From positions 1,860,001-1,924,000 of the forward strand of contig OZ253663.1 of NCBI GenBank assembly GCA_965263215.1: 64,000 nucleotides of DNA. Reading direction: 5' to 3'. Below, in pieces: positions 18,523 through 27,311 of the stretch (within the stretch, counting starts at the first letter, position 1; the number at the start of each line of letters is the position of its first letter). The notes beneath the pieces were generated by a model, which ran no database searches, was not told the DNA's origin, and saw only the letters and a program-made list of their open reading frames with translations. Source of the stretch: UBA1672 sp965263215 (GTDB taxonomy: Bacteria > Pseudomonadota > Alphaproteobacteria > Micavibrionales > Micavibrionaceae). A program made the position numbers and the translations under genes.

Positions 18523-20076
18523 TTATATCGGCACTGTTTTGGGTTTTACTTTTTGCAGCCATAAAACAACCAACAAACGCGTCACCATAATCGCCGAGAA
18601 AAACGACGTCATAATCCCAATTCCCATAGTGACGGCGAACCCTTTGATTGGCCCTGTCCCGAATGAGAATAAGATCATCGCCGCAATCAGCGTTGTTAAA
18701 TTAGAGTCAACAATCGTTGACATAGCGCGTGAATACCCCGCATCAATCGCAGATATCGCCGTGCGCCCGTTTGCTAATTCTTCGCGGATACGTTCGAAAA
18801 TCAACACATTCGCATCCACCGCCATACCAACGGTGAGAACAATCCCCGCAATACCGGGAAGCGTCAGTGTTGCCTGAAGACTTGATAAAATCGCAAGGAT
18901 AAGCGCGATGTTTACCACCAACGCCACATTGGCCATAAAACCAAACAAGCCGTAACTAACTATCATAAAGATCAACACAAAGCCCAAGCCAATAAAGCTC
19001 GCCTTTTTACCGGCTGCAACAGAGTCCGCACCAAGAGAGGGCCCAACGGTGCGTTCTTCTACAACTTCCATATCCGCAGGCAATGCACCGGCGCGCAACA
19101 ACAGCGCAAGATCTTTGGCCTCTTTCATATCAAAACCACCGGAAATCTGACCACTGCCACCACAAATGGCTTCGTTAATGCGCGGCGCACTAATCACTTG
19201 GTTATCAAGGACAATCGCAAAAGGCTTATTGACGTTTTTGCGTGTAACATCACAGAATTTACGTGACCCGACCGAGTTAAGGCGGAAACTCACGACAGGT
19301 TGCCCCGATTGATTAAAAGATGGTTGTGCACTTTCCAACATTTCACCATCGATAATGGCATTCTTTTTAACGTTCAAATCACGACCTGGTTCGTCTGCGT
19401 AGGGCAATGTCATTTCTCTGAAATTTTTCTTCCCTGATTGACCGACAAGATGAAATCCTAGTTTTGCCGTCTGCCCCACCAAGTCACGCACCTGATCAGA
19501 ACTGGCACCCGGCACTTGAATAACCACACGATCAACACCTTGGCGTTGGATAACAGGCTCTGTCGTGCCCATTTCATCAATACGCCTGCGCACAACTTCA
19601 ATCACCTGCCCGATCACCTGATCTTGCACTTGTGTAATATAATCCCCTTCAAGAGATACGGTAATCGTCGCACCATCAGAGGATGTAGAAATCATCAAAC
19701 GTGGATCATCTCTTCGAATAATTGTTTTTAACGTGTTGGCCTCTTCCGCCGAAGCCAACTCAACAACGATACCGTCCTCTGTTAACGCAATGCTTTTCTT
19801 CGTCAGATCGTTTTCCTTCATCGCATTGCTGAAGTCTTCTTCAAACCTTGCTTCACGATCCCTAAAAACCTGCTTCATATCAACCTGATACAACAAATGT
19901 GCTCCACCGCGCAGATCCAACCCCAAATTAACCGTTTTATGCGGCAACCAAGATGATAGGTTGTCTTGCATATATGTGCGCGTATCCGCACCGACCATAT
20001 TGGGTGAACTATAAGCAAAGCCGTAGAAACAAACGGCGAGAATAAGAAAAATTTTCCAACGGGGAATTTGAACCAT
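18523..20076 (-). CDS. secD: Protein translocase subunit SecD
   Basis: Partner of SecF. The 517-residue protein has a first membrane segment (IFLILAVCFYGFAY), the D1 motif LGLDLRGGAHLLYQVD near residue 52, the large periplasmic P1 domain containing VVIQVPGASSDQV near 195, and the C-terminal RND-type membrane half with VGMAVDANVLIFERIREE near 425. It is slightly shorter than E. coli SecD (615) and matches the compact alphaproteobacterial form. yajC lies 9 bp upstream. Confidence 0.97.
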   Translation of the reverse strand: MVQIPRWKIFLILAVCFYGFAYSSPNMVGADTRTYMQDNLSSWLPHKTVNLGLDLRGGAHLLYQVDMKQVFRDREARFEEDFSNAMKENDLTKKSIALTEDGIVVELASAEEANTLKTIIRRDDPRLMISTSSDGATITVSLEGDYITQVQDQVIGQVIEVVRRRIDEMGTTEPVIQRQGVDRVVIQVPGASSDQVRDLVGQTAKLGFHLVGQSGKKNFREMTLPYADEPGRDLNVKKNAIIDGEMLESAQPSFNQSGQPVVSFRLNSVGSRKFCDVTRKNVNKPFAIVLDNQVISAPRINEAICGGSGQISGGFDMKEAKDLALLLRAGALPADMEVVEERTVGPSLGADSVAAGKKASFIGLGFVLIFMIVSYGLFGFMANVALVVNIALILAILSSLQATLTLPGIAGIVLTVGMAVDANVLIFERIREELANGRTAISAIDAGYSRAMSTIVDSNLTTLIAAMILFSFGTGPIKGFAVTMGIGIMTSFFSAIMVTRLLVVLWLQKVKPKTVPI

Positions 20077-20085
20077 GATATTTAA

Positions 20086-20490
20086 CTATACTTTTTTCTT
20101 GTCTTTGGATGTTTTAGAAGAGGAATCATTCGCCGCAGCTTTTGGCTTCAGGTCTGTTTTCCCCTGAATCATAGAACGCAGTGCCGTCACCTTGATACCG
20201 TTCCCCAAATCAATGAGCACTTCTTTATCATCAAGCACCTTGTCAATTTTACCGACCAAGCCACCACCAGTGACAACGCGATCGCCTTTTTTAAGGTCAG
20301 ACAACATATCACTATGCTCTTTGAAACGCCTTTGTTGTGGCATGATCAAAAGGATATAAAATAATGCGACCAAAACAAAAACAAGCCCTAAATTCCACAT
20401 CAGCGCTTCGCCTGCGGTCGGTGCGCCTGCGATATCTGCGAGTTTATCCGCGTTTTCTGTTGCCGCAGCGTAAGCTTTGGAAATAAGCAT
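20086..20490 (-). CDS. yajC: Preprotein translocase subunit YajC
   Basis: Accessory subunit of SecDF. I place the start at ATG 20490 because AAGGAGC precedes it; an upstream in-frame ATG at 20583 would add a second hydrophobic segment that the family lacks. The resulting 134 residues carry a short N-terminal tail, one membrane segment (MWNLGLVFVLVALFYILLI split, near residues 31-50), the family signature MPQQRRFKEHSDML and the domain GDRVVTGGGLVGKIDKV. A Lys/Ser-rich tail (SSSKTSKDKKKV) ends it. Followed by secD. Confidence 0.93.
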   Translation of the reverse strand: MLISKAYAAATENADKLADIAGAPTAGEALMWNLGLVFVLVALFYILLIMPQQRRFKEHSDMLSDLKKGDRVVTGGGLVGKIDKVLDDKEVLIDLGNGIKVTALRSMIQGKTDLKPKAAANDSSSKTSKDKKKV

Positions 20491-20611
20491 TGTCTTTTGC
20501 TCCTTTGCTCTGAATTTTTTGATTATATCCAATATAAACAACGAGACTATAAAGATAATCGCGCCAAAGGCAAGAGCATGCATGTGTCATATAGCGAAAA
20601 GGTCACATGAT

Positions 20612-22237
20612 TTACATGCGGGAGCGATAACGCGAACCACCATAACGTCGTGCAAGCGCCAAAGAATGGAACGCTCCCCATAACAGAAGCAGCACGCCGA
20701 TTGCTAAACCGCCGCTTAGCCCCCAGTTAAAAATGCCGCGATCAATGATCGCATCATCAGGGTTATCACGCATATACAAGACCTCAACCTCATCACCGCG
20801 TTTGAATGACGGGTGGCTAGAGCCGACGCTATCTGTAAAACGGGACTTATTGCCCTCTCTGTCCCTAAACTCAACCACGGCCGAATATGTATAACTGCCG
20901 TCGGAATATCGGCTGCGCATATCAACGACCTCTCCGGTTGCGGATATACCATTTTGCGTCATATCAACCATATCAAGCCCCGCATAATACGAACCACCTG
21001 CCAAACCAAGTGCAATAACCAACATCACGTAGCCTGCAATCATGGAATGTTTCGCATAATATTTTGCGCGCACTGCAACTTCTTCCGGCTCCAATAAACG
21101 TCCGCCTTTGCCGGAACCCGTAGACGCCTTTACACTTACTCCTTTTTCTTTGAACTCTGCCCACCCATTTTTAAGATCTTCGGACGGGATTTGTCGGAAA
21201 AATGACCATACTTTAAACGCAATAAAACCAAGCCCCCCGAGCACAATAAGAAGCGTAACAATATTGAACTCAAATGTTGTTAATGCCGTATGCATAATCA
21301 ACACACCGGGCACAAGAAATATCAAACCAAACACAAATAGAAGCGCAAACGGACGCCTTATTTTTTCAGGGTTATCAGGAAACGTCATTACGGTAACTCG
21401 CCTTCCGGGCATTTTCCCCAAAAGTGAATTTGATCCCGATTCACTGACCTTTTCCATACGATTGCCATTAGGCGCCTGATATTCGAAAACCGCATAATAA
21501 ACTTCATCCGCAAAATTAGGCTTCTTGCCGTCTTTGTGACTGATCTCGCCCGCTTGATTCTGTCTTGTGTTCACAAAGGAAGCCAAGGCAATTATGCCAA
21601 TAAAAGCAAAACCAAAGAAAAAGAAAATCAGAGATAAAGCCATGTTATGCCAAAAATCATCAATCACGAATTTCTTAGGATCATCCGCGCGATAATAAAC
21701 GCCAATTTGCGTACCCTTTTTGAATGATGGTGAGTTACCGTAACTTATCGTGTCTTTGACTTCCCAAACTTTCCCTTGGTTGTCTGTGAATTTCAAAACA
21801 GCCTTATACGACGTGCCGCTTTCGCTGTCGTAACTACTGTCATTTCTAACGACCTTGGCCTGCGCGTATTCCCCCGTTTGTGTTAAGCTTAAATAGGTAT
21901 ATCCCATGTAGGCGCCGATCCCCGAAAACACCAAAGGCATACCAAAAAATAACAGTACGAACAGCATGCCAAATGATGATGCCACAGGTTCTTTTTTAAA
22001 ACTCTCAGAAAGCGTTTCGTCTTCTTTTTCATCGTTTTTATTCTTCAGAGTGCTTTTATTCTTGGCTTGTCGCGTAACTTTAATGCCTGTGATGCGCGCC
22101 TTAATTTTGGTGGATTTGATACGCCAATACAATTCATAGCCGGCAATACTGCCACCGATGAGAATAAACACAGTCCCCATGAGCAAAAGGCCAATTTGGT
22201 TCCATGCCGAAAGAGCATCAAAAATAAGATCAAACAT
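20612..22237 (-). CDS. Membrane protein with three DUF3592-like modules
   Basis: A 541-residue multi-pass protein. DUF3592 modules have a beta-rich domain ending in a hydrophobic helix; here the signature (SYGNSPSFKKGTQIGVYY...DDP, about residues 163-185) recurs clearly near 430-497 (SVGSSHPSFKRGDEVEVLY...DNPDDAIID) and in a degenerate middle copy near 241-290 (VTVMTFPDNPEKI). At least six hydrophobic helices are visible between the modules. Function of DUF3592 is unknown. The gene is inserted between the nlpD-like gene (8 bp... its stop is 8 bp upstream of this start) and yajC, which are neighbours in related genomes. Confidence 0.82.
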   Translation of the reverse strand: MFDLIFDALSAWNQIGLLLMGTVFILIGGSIAGYELYWRIKSTKIKARITGIKVTRQAKNKSTLKNKNDEKEDETLSESFKKEPVASSFGMLFVLLFFGMPLVFSGIGAYMGYTYLSLTQTGEYAQAKVVRNDSSYDSESGTSYKAVLKFTDNQGKVWEVKDTISYGNSPSFKKGTQIGVYYRADDPKKFVIDDFWHNMALSLIFFFFGFAFIGIIALASFVNTRQNQAGEISHKDGKKPNFADEVYYAVFEYQAPNGNRMEKVSESGSNSLLGKMPGRRVTVMTFPDNPEKIRRPFALLFVFGLIFLVPGVLIMHTALTTFEFNIVTLLIVLGGLGFIAFKVWSFFRQIPSEDLKNGWAEFKEKGVSVKASTGSGKGGRLLEPEEVAVRAKYYAKHSMIAGYVMLVIALGLAGGSYYAGLDMVDMTQNGISATGEVVDMRSRYSDGSYTYSAVVEFRDREGNKSRFTDSVGSSHPSFKRGDEVEVLYMRDNPDDAIIDRGIFNWGLSGGLAIGVLLLLWGAFHSLALARRYGGSRYRSRM

Positions 22238-22245
22238 AATTTAGT

Positions 22246-23259
22246 TTATCCCATATATTTTGTTGGGTTTAAGGCAGAAGTACCGCGCCTTACCTCAAAA
22301 TGTAATTGCGGCTTGGACACCGACCCTGTTGACCCGACTTTGCCAATCACATTTCCTCGGCGAACAGTCTGCCCCTTACGCACATTAATTGTTTCTAAAT
22401 GCCCATAGGCCGTCATCCATTGATTTTCATGACGAATAAGAATCAGATTTCCGGATCCCTTCAGCGCGTTACCCGCATACACGACCACACCGTTTTCCGC
22501 CGATTTCACAGAGGTACCACGTGCCGCCGCAATATTGATACCATCATTATGAAGGCCGCTTTTCTTCGGCCCGAATCCCGATATAATTTTTCCTTTTACG
22601 GGCTGTAAAAACTTACTGGAAGATCGTTTAGGCGTTTTTGTGTTCACCTTAGCAATTTTTACAGGATTAGCCTTCGTTCCGCGCCATGGTTTAGATTGCG
22701 GCAAAGGCACACCATCTTTTATCACAGCAGGTTTTGGCTTCGGCTGTGCTATAGGCGCAGCTTTAGCCAGCGTCGTTTGCTCCACCTTTGGTGGTGGCGC
22801 TTTTAACACCGTTTTAGTTATTGTTGGTTTCACCTTTGCGACCTTGGTTTTCTTAATCACAGACGGTAAACGCAAAACCTGTCCCGTTTTCAAAACATAG
22901 GGCGAACGAATATCATTCATTTGTGCCACTTCGGACGAATTCACAGCGAACATGCGCGATACACCATAAAGCGTATCGCCGCCTTGCACTTTATATTCCC
23001 GTGGTGGTGGTAACTTTAATCGCTGCCCTTCATACAGTTTAAAAGGCGCCTTCATTCTGTTTAAAACAGCGATATCACGCATCGGCAGACGATACCTATT
23101 TGCAACACTATAAAGCGTATCCCCTTGCGCTACGGCATGAACGCCTGCACTCCCTGCTCCGCTTGATTGCCCGTACTGCACCACAGGCGCAGGCGGATGG
23201 CCCCCGCAGGATGCCAAGAACATAGATATAAAGACTAGAGATATAAGACGAACGCTCAT
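22246..23259 (-). CDS. nlpD: NlpD-like LysM/M23 lipoprotein, probable amidase activator
   Basis: Envelope lipoprotein with signal peptide and lipobox LASC (Cys about 18 from ATG 23259; a GTG five codons upstream is also in frame). Two LysM domains follow (HAVAQGDTLYSVANRYRLP near 42, YKVQGGDTLYGVSRMF near 90), then a Pro/Lys-rich linker and a C-terminal M23 domain. The M23 zinc ligands are degenerate: NDGIN in place of HxGxD and QLHFEVR in place of HxH, as in E. coli NlpD, which activates an amidase rather than cutting peptidoglycan itself. Position after pcm is the classical pcm-nlpD order. Role in daughter-cell separation is inferred. Confidence 0.9.
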   Translation of the reverse strand: MSVRLISLVFISMFLASCGGHPPAPVVQYGQSSGAGSAGVHAVAQGDTLYSVANRYRLPMRDIAVLNRMKAPFKLYEGQRLKLPPPREYKVQGGDTLYGVSRMFAVNSSEVAQMNDIRSPYVLKTGQVLRLPSVIKKTKVAKVKPTITKTVLKAPPPKVEQTTLAKAAPIAQPKPKPAVIKDGVPLPQSKPWRGTKANPVKIAKVNTKTPKRSSSKFLQPVKGKIISGFGPKKSGLHNDGINIAAARGTSVKSAENGVVVYAGNALKGSGNLILIRHENQWMTAYGHLETINVRKGQTVRRGNVIGKVGSTGSVSKPQLHFEVRRGTSALNPTKYMG

Positions 23260-23293
23260 GAGGACATGATACACATCTAAAATGGAATGGTCA

Positions 23294-23986
23294 TTATGAA
23301 TTTACAACAGCGTCCACATCGTTCTTATCGTCCGTCACATCAGGCAGCAACGGCACAAAACGCACAGGCAGAACATCACGCACAGCGTAAGTGTCCTCGC
23401 TCTCGCGTTTATAAAGCTTGAGGATTTGTTCCCCCACGCCGCCAACAGGGATAATCATCATGCCACCAACCCTGATTTGATCAAGCAAAGCTTGGGGCGG
23501 CTTATCACGCGCGGCGGCGGTGACGATAATTTTATCAAACGGCGCTTGATCAATGCCGTTAATGGTCGGCCAGCCTTTCATACCATCGGCGGCAATGGCC
23601 GTGATATTACGGATTTTCAGTTGTGTAAATCTGTGCTCGGCCTCTTTCAACAGGTTTTTATGACGCTCAATCGAATAAACCCGCCGCGCCAAATACGCCA
23701 GAATGGCCGCCTGATACCCGCATCCAGTACCAATTTCTAAAACTTTATCGCGATCGGATATTTTGAGAGCTTGGCTCATGAACGCCACGACATAGGGTTG
23801 GCTGATTGTTTGGCCAAGGCCAATGGGCAGCGGAATATTCTCCCACGCCTGATCTTGCGAATGGGCGGGCACGAAATAATCACGCGGCACACGCTCAATC
23901 GCGCTGAGCACATCCGTATCGGTAATGCCCTGCGTGCGCAGTTCCATAATCAATCGGATACGTTTATTAACGGCCTGCGTGTTCAT
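23294..23986 (-). CDS. pcm: Protein-L-isoaspartate O-methyltransferase
   Basis: Repairs isoaspartyl residues in damaged proteins using S-adenosylmethionine. The 230-residue enzyme shows the substrate-side motif GQTISQPYVVAFM near residue 58, the SAM-binding box VLEIGTGCGYQAAIL near 83, and the FDKIIVTAAA segment near 150. The ATG overlaps the stop of the DUF4153 gene in an ATGA arrangement (23983-23986). In most alphaproteobacteria surE sits directly upstream; here it does not. This stretch looks GC-richer than its neighbours. Confidence 0.95.
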   Translation of the reverse strand: MNTQAVNKRIRLIMELRTQGITDTDVLSAIERVPRDYFVPAHSQDQAWENIPLPIGLGQTISQPYVVAFMSQALKISDRDKVLEIGTGCGYQAAILAYLARRVYSIERHKNLLKEAEHRFTQLKIRNITAIAADGMKGWPTINGIDQAPFDKIIVTAAARDKPPQALLDQIRVGGMMIIPVGGVGEQILKLYKRESEDTYAVRDVLPVRFVPLLPDVTDDKNDVDAVVNS

Positions 23987-25755
23987 TCTTTTACCTTGTA
24001 GAGGAAATCGAAACTCATATTTTCAACAATCGGTTTTCCGTCTTTCATTTTTCCATTCATGGAATTGAACGATAATTGATATGCCATGTCATCATTCTCA
24101 CCGATCATCATAAGCTCCAGATTATTCTTATCCATGCCCACTTTATCAGCAGCATAAGCATTAATATCAATTATAATGGCTTCATAGTTATCGACAAATA
24201 TCCTGAGCCACTTATCTTCATATTCGACTTTAATCTTATGATCATCTTCTAACGTCCATTCTTGGCTCCAAATATAATCATCAGGCTTAGAATATTTATA
24301 GACAGAGAGATGTTTGACCATCATGTCATACCCACTGACATCCACATAATTTTTGTGTGGCGGGTTCAGATAGAATGTCTCGCTTTGGTCATGACGGCTA
24401 TAGGCATAAACATACTCAAAACCCATTTTTTTGGTCAAATCATGACCACCGTAACAAGACCATTCTTTGTCGTCTTTTGCAGCAGCATCCTTAAACCAAG
24501 GCTCTAGGTAATAATCGCGCTCTGACTGGCACAAATAATCCAGAATAGAGCTGATGTTCAAACGATCCTCGAATGGGATATCATTCTCGGCTTTAAAGAT
24601 CTCGCCATCTTTTAGAATGTCATACTTAACCAACAGTTTTTCCAGCCGCGAAAACTGGCTCACGCCTGATAAGCTTACGCCGCCCCAAGGCCCGAATGAT
24701 GCAAACACAAGCAGCATACATAACGTCGCGGGGATGGCCTTGATGGGCATTTTAGAAACGATATTACTACACACCAAGATGGCAAACCAAATCGCAGAGA
24801 GCAAAATCATGTAGCGCTGCTCGGTAATGCCGTACGCGCTCACCCGTTCCCATATCGCATAAAAATGAAAGCCCACAGGTATCAGGAGCATCGGAAAGAA
24901 TATCTTGAAAAACAGGCGCAACTGAACCGTACCTGTATTGCGCATCGGCCACGAGATTAGATATGTGATAATCCCCGCGCCCGCAAAACCGGTAATCATA
25001 TAAGCCAGCATGCCGTTAGGCACTTCGCCCGTGACCACGATTTTGATGAAGTACGCGTACAGAATTAACAGATAGATAAACACCATCGGCGCAGATATCC
25101 AGTTCGCGATAAAGCGTAATCCTGGCGGATCACTGCAATCCTCATCGGTAAATTCGAAATTCTTCGACACCCAAGACAGTGCATATAAAGGCCCAAGAAC
25201 CATAGACGCGAACAGCCATATATCGGCATAGACTTTTTCGTCTATTTTAACCTCAAACAATGTGTGTATCGCGCCCAGTGCAAGGCTCAAACCGCCGGCA
25301 AACATGAACAATGCAACGTACGATACGATGACACCAAACCACATGATACGATTAAAGAACCACACAGACGTATCATCTCCGCCTGTTAAATATGGCGCGA
25401 ACATCAAACCAAGCAACAACGCAGGCACCACGAAAATCAGATGCATGCCCCATAAATCGGAAAACCCGAACAGCGCAGCAAGCCCAGCGGCGACAACCGC
25501 GCTCACGATGAGGTATTTACCAATCGACCAATCTTGACTTTCGGATATCAGTTTGGATATGCCAAACCAGAAATAACAGCAGCCCAGAACCGCGAATATG
25601 CGCCCTATGAACTCTTCTTTTTCGTCGATGACTTCATGAACGAGCAGGATCGAGAGCGTAAACATCGACAGTGCACAAAACACCGAAAGCGGAAAACGCT
25701 TTACGGTGTCTATCAACTCATCAACGGGAAATAATTTTTCGATCCACTTTTTCAA
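23983..25755 (-). CDS. DUF4153 multi-pass membrane protein
   Basis: A 590-residue protein with roughly ten to twelve hydrophobic helices in the first 370 residues and a soluble C-terminal ~210 residues. The family is recognised from the layout and the YGITEQRYMILLSAIWFA segment near residue 313, which matches the DUF4153 core. The C-terminal part is rich in Tyr, Trp and Asp and probably faces the periplasm or cytosol as a separate domain. Function unknown. It lies 3 bp after serS and overlaps pcm by 4 nt, occupying the place usually held by surE, so it is translated as part of this operon. Confidence 0.82.
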   Translation of the reverse strand: MKKWIEKLFPVDELIDTVKRFPLSVFCALSMFTLSILLVHEVIDEKEEFIGRIFAVLGCCYFWFGISKLISESQDWSIGKYLIVSAVVAAGLAALFGFSDLWGMHLIFVVPALLLGLMFAPYLTGGDDTSVWFFNRIMWFGVIVSYVALFMFAGGLSLALGAIHTLFEVKIDEKVYADIWLFASMVLGPLYALSWVSKNFEFTDEDCSDPPGLRFIANWISAPMVFIYLLILYAYFIKIVVTGEVPNGMLAYMITGFAGAGIITYLISWPMRNTGTVQLRLFFKIFFPMLLIPVGFHFYAIWERVSAYGITEQRYMILLSAIWFAILVCSNIVSKMPIKAIPATLCMLLVFASFGPWGGVSLSGVSQFSRLEKLLVKYDILKDGEIFKAENDIPFEDRLNISSILDYLCQSERDYYLEPWFKDAAAKDDKEWSCYGGHDLTKKMGFEYVYAYSRHDQSETFYLNPPHKNYVDVSGYDMMVKHLSVYKYSKPDDYIWSQEWTLEDDHKIKVEYEDKWLRIFVDNYEAIIIDINAYAADKVGMDKNNLELMMIGENDDMAYQLSFNSMNGKMKDGKPIVENMSFDFLYKVKE

Positions 25756-25758
25756 AGG

Positions 25759-27216
25759 TTAGCCTTTCACGATTTTTTCGATCCCACCCATATAGGGTTT
25801 GAGGACGTCGGGCACGAAAATGCCGCCGTCAGTCGGGTCGTAGTAATTCTCGATCACCGCGATCAGGGCACGTCCCACCGCCACGCCGGAACCATTGAGC
25901 GTATGCACGAAACGCGTTTCTTTTTCGCCTTTCGGGCGGGTACGGGCATTCATACGGCGGGCTTGGAAGTCGCCACAGTTAGAGACAGATGAAATCTCGC
26001 GGTATGTTTCCTGCCCCGGCAACCAGACCTCTATGTCGTAAGTCTTAATCGCGCCAAAGCCCGTGTCACCGGAGCATAACACCACAGTGCGGAACGGCAG
26101 TTCGAGTTTTTTGAGCACAGCTTCCGCGCACTTTAACATGCGTTCTTGCTCTTCCTCTGATTTTTCAGGCGTTGTGATGCCGACCATTTCCACCTTGTAG
26201 AATTGATGTTGGCGCAGCATGCCGCGTGTGTCCTTGCCCGCTGATCCGGCTTCTGATCTGAAACAGGGGGTGAAAGCCGTATAACGGCGGGGTAGATATT
26301 CTTCCTCCACGATCATATCGGCAACGATGTTGGTCAAAGACACTTCGGATGTTGGAATGAGCCACTTATCCTTTTTCTCCCTTGTCCTTGCACATTTAAT
26401 TTCACCATTTTCTTTCGCAATAATTTTAAGATTTTGCTTTTGAAATTTTTCTTTTGTTTCTGGATCTAGTTTAGTTTCATCAACATGCAAAAAACCATCT
26501 TTAAAAGACACAGCATGCATAAATTTATCTGCGGGAATATCTTCAACAACTTCTGTAGCTGGGCTTATGAAGAGGTCTTCAGAAAACTTTGGTAGCTGCC
26601 CTGTGCCATAAAGCGCATTATCGTGCACAAGCAATGGCGGAGACACCTCAGTATAGCCATGATCTTGTGTATGCGTATCAAGGAAAAACTGCGCCAGAGC
26701 ACGCTCGAGCCGCGCCAAACCACCGGAGAGCAACGTAAAACGCGCACCGGACATTTTCGCCGCGGTTTCAAAATCCATCATGCCGAGGGCTTCACCGATT
26801 TCAACGTGATCGGGGCCTTTCAGAGATTTAATCTCTCCCCATTTATGGATTTCCTTATTATCAGCCTCATCCGCGCCATCGGGCACGTCATCACTCATGA
26901 TGTTCGGCAAGCCAGAGAGCAAATCTTTCAGCTCCTCCGCCAAGGCGCGTTCTTTATCCTCAAGGTCGCCCATTTGGTCTTTAATCGCGGCGACGGCGTC
27001 CATTTGCGCCTGTGCGTCACCGCCCTCTTTTTTGATCTGACCGATCTTTTTGGATTCCTCGTTCCGCTTGGCTTGTAATTCCTGCAATGATGTTTGAACC
27101 GAGCGACGATCTTCATCTAGTTTCAAGATGGCAGGCGTTTGGGCATCAAGACCACGTCTTGCCCAGCCTTTATCAAAAAAATCCGGCTCTTTGCGGATGG
27201 CGCGTATATCAAACAT
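25759..27216 (-). CDS. serS: Seryl-tRNA synthetase with an unusual internal insertion
   Basis: Charges tRNA-Ser with serine. At 485 residues it is some 55-60 longer than usual bacterial SerS. The N-terminal tRNA-binding coiled coil (about residues 30-110) and class II motifs are intact: motif 2 (FTPCFRSEAGSAGKDTRGMLRQHQF cut around residue 320) and motif 3 (NGSGVAVGRALIAVIENY split, near 452). Between EDLF and WLIPTSEV, residues 217-284, lies extra sequence rich in Lys/Glu with DNA near 29 % GC against 54 % in an adjacent same-size stretch (hand counts). The reading frame is preserved. Heads the minus-strand operon; divergent from the N-formylglutamate amidohydrolase gene. Confidence 0.96.
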   Translation of the reverse strand: MFDIRAIRKEPDFFDKGWARRGLDAQTPAILKLDEDRRSVQTSLQELQAKRNEESKKIGQIKKEGGDAQAQMDAVAAIKDQMGDLEDKERALAEELKDLLSGLPNIMSDDVPDGADEADNKEIHKWGEIKSLKGPDHVEIGEALGMMDFETAAKMSGARFTLLSGGLARLERALAQFFLDTHTQDHGYTEVSPPLLVHDNALYGTGQLPKFSEDLFISPATEVVEDIPADKFMHAVSFKDGFLHVDETKLDPETKEKFQKQNLKIIAKENGEIKCARTREKKDKWLIPTSEVSLTNIVADMIVEEEYLPRRYTAFTPCFRSEAGSAGKDTRGMLRQHQFYKVEMVGITTPEKSEEEQERMLKCAEAVLKKLELPFRTVVLCSGDTGFGAIKTYDIEVWLPGQETYREISSVSNCGDFQARRMNARTRPKGEKETRFVHTLNGSGVAVGRALIAVIENYYDPTDGGIFVPDVLKPYMGGIEKIVKG

Positions 27217-27311
27217 TGTTTTGCCTTTTGGTAATATATTTACAGTTAGCCTTTATACCTAAAAGGTGGCAGACTAAAACACAATATGGAACAGGCGCAA
27301 AAGACGACTTC

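Noticed and set aside
20491..20583. 31-residue N-terminal extension of YajC
   Set aside because: The ATG at 20490 has an AAGGAGC site and matches the family; the extension adds an extra hydrophobic segment that the family lacks.
27087..27311. N-terminal extension of the N-formylglutamate amidohydrolase-like gene
   Set aside because: It overlaps serS by about 130 bp on the other strand and its residues do not resemble the family; ATG 27312 is the sensible start.
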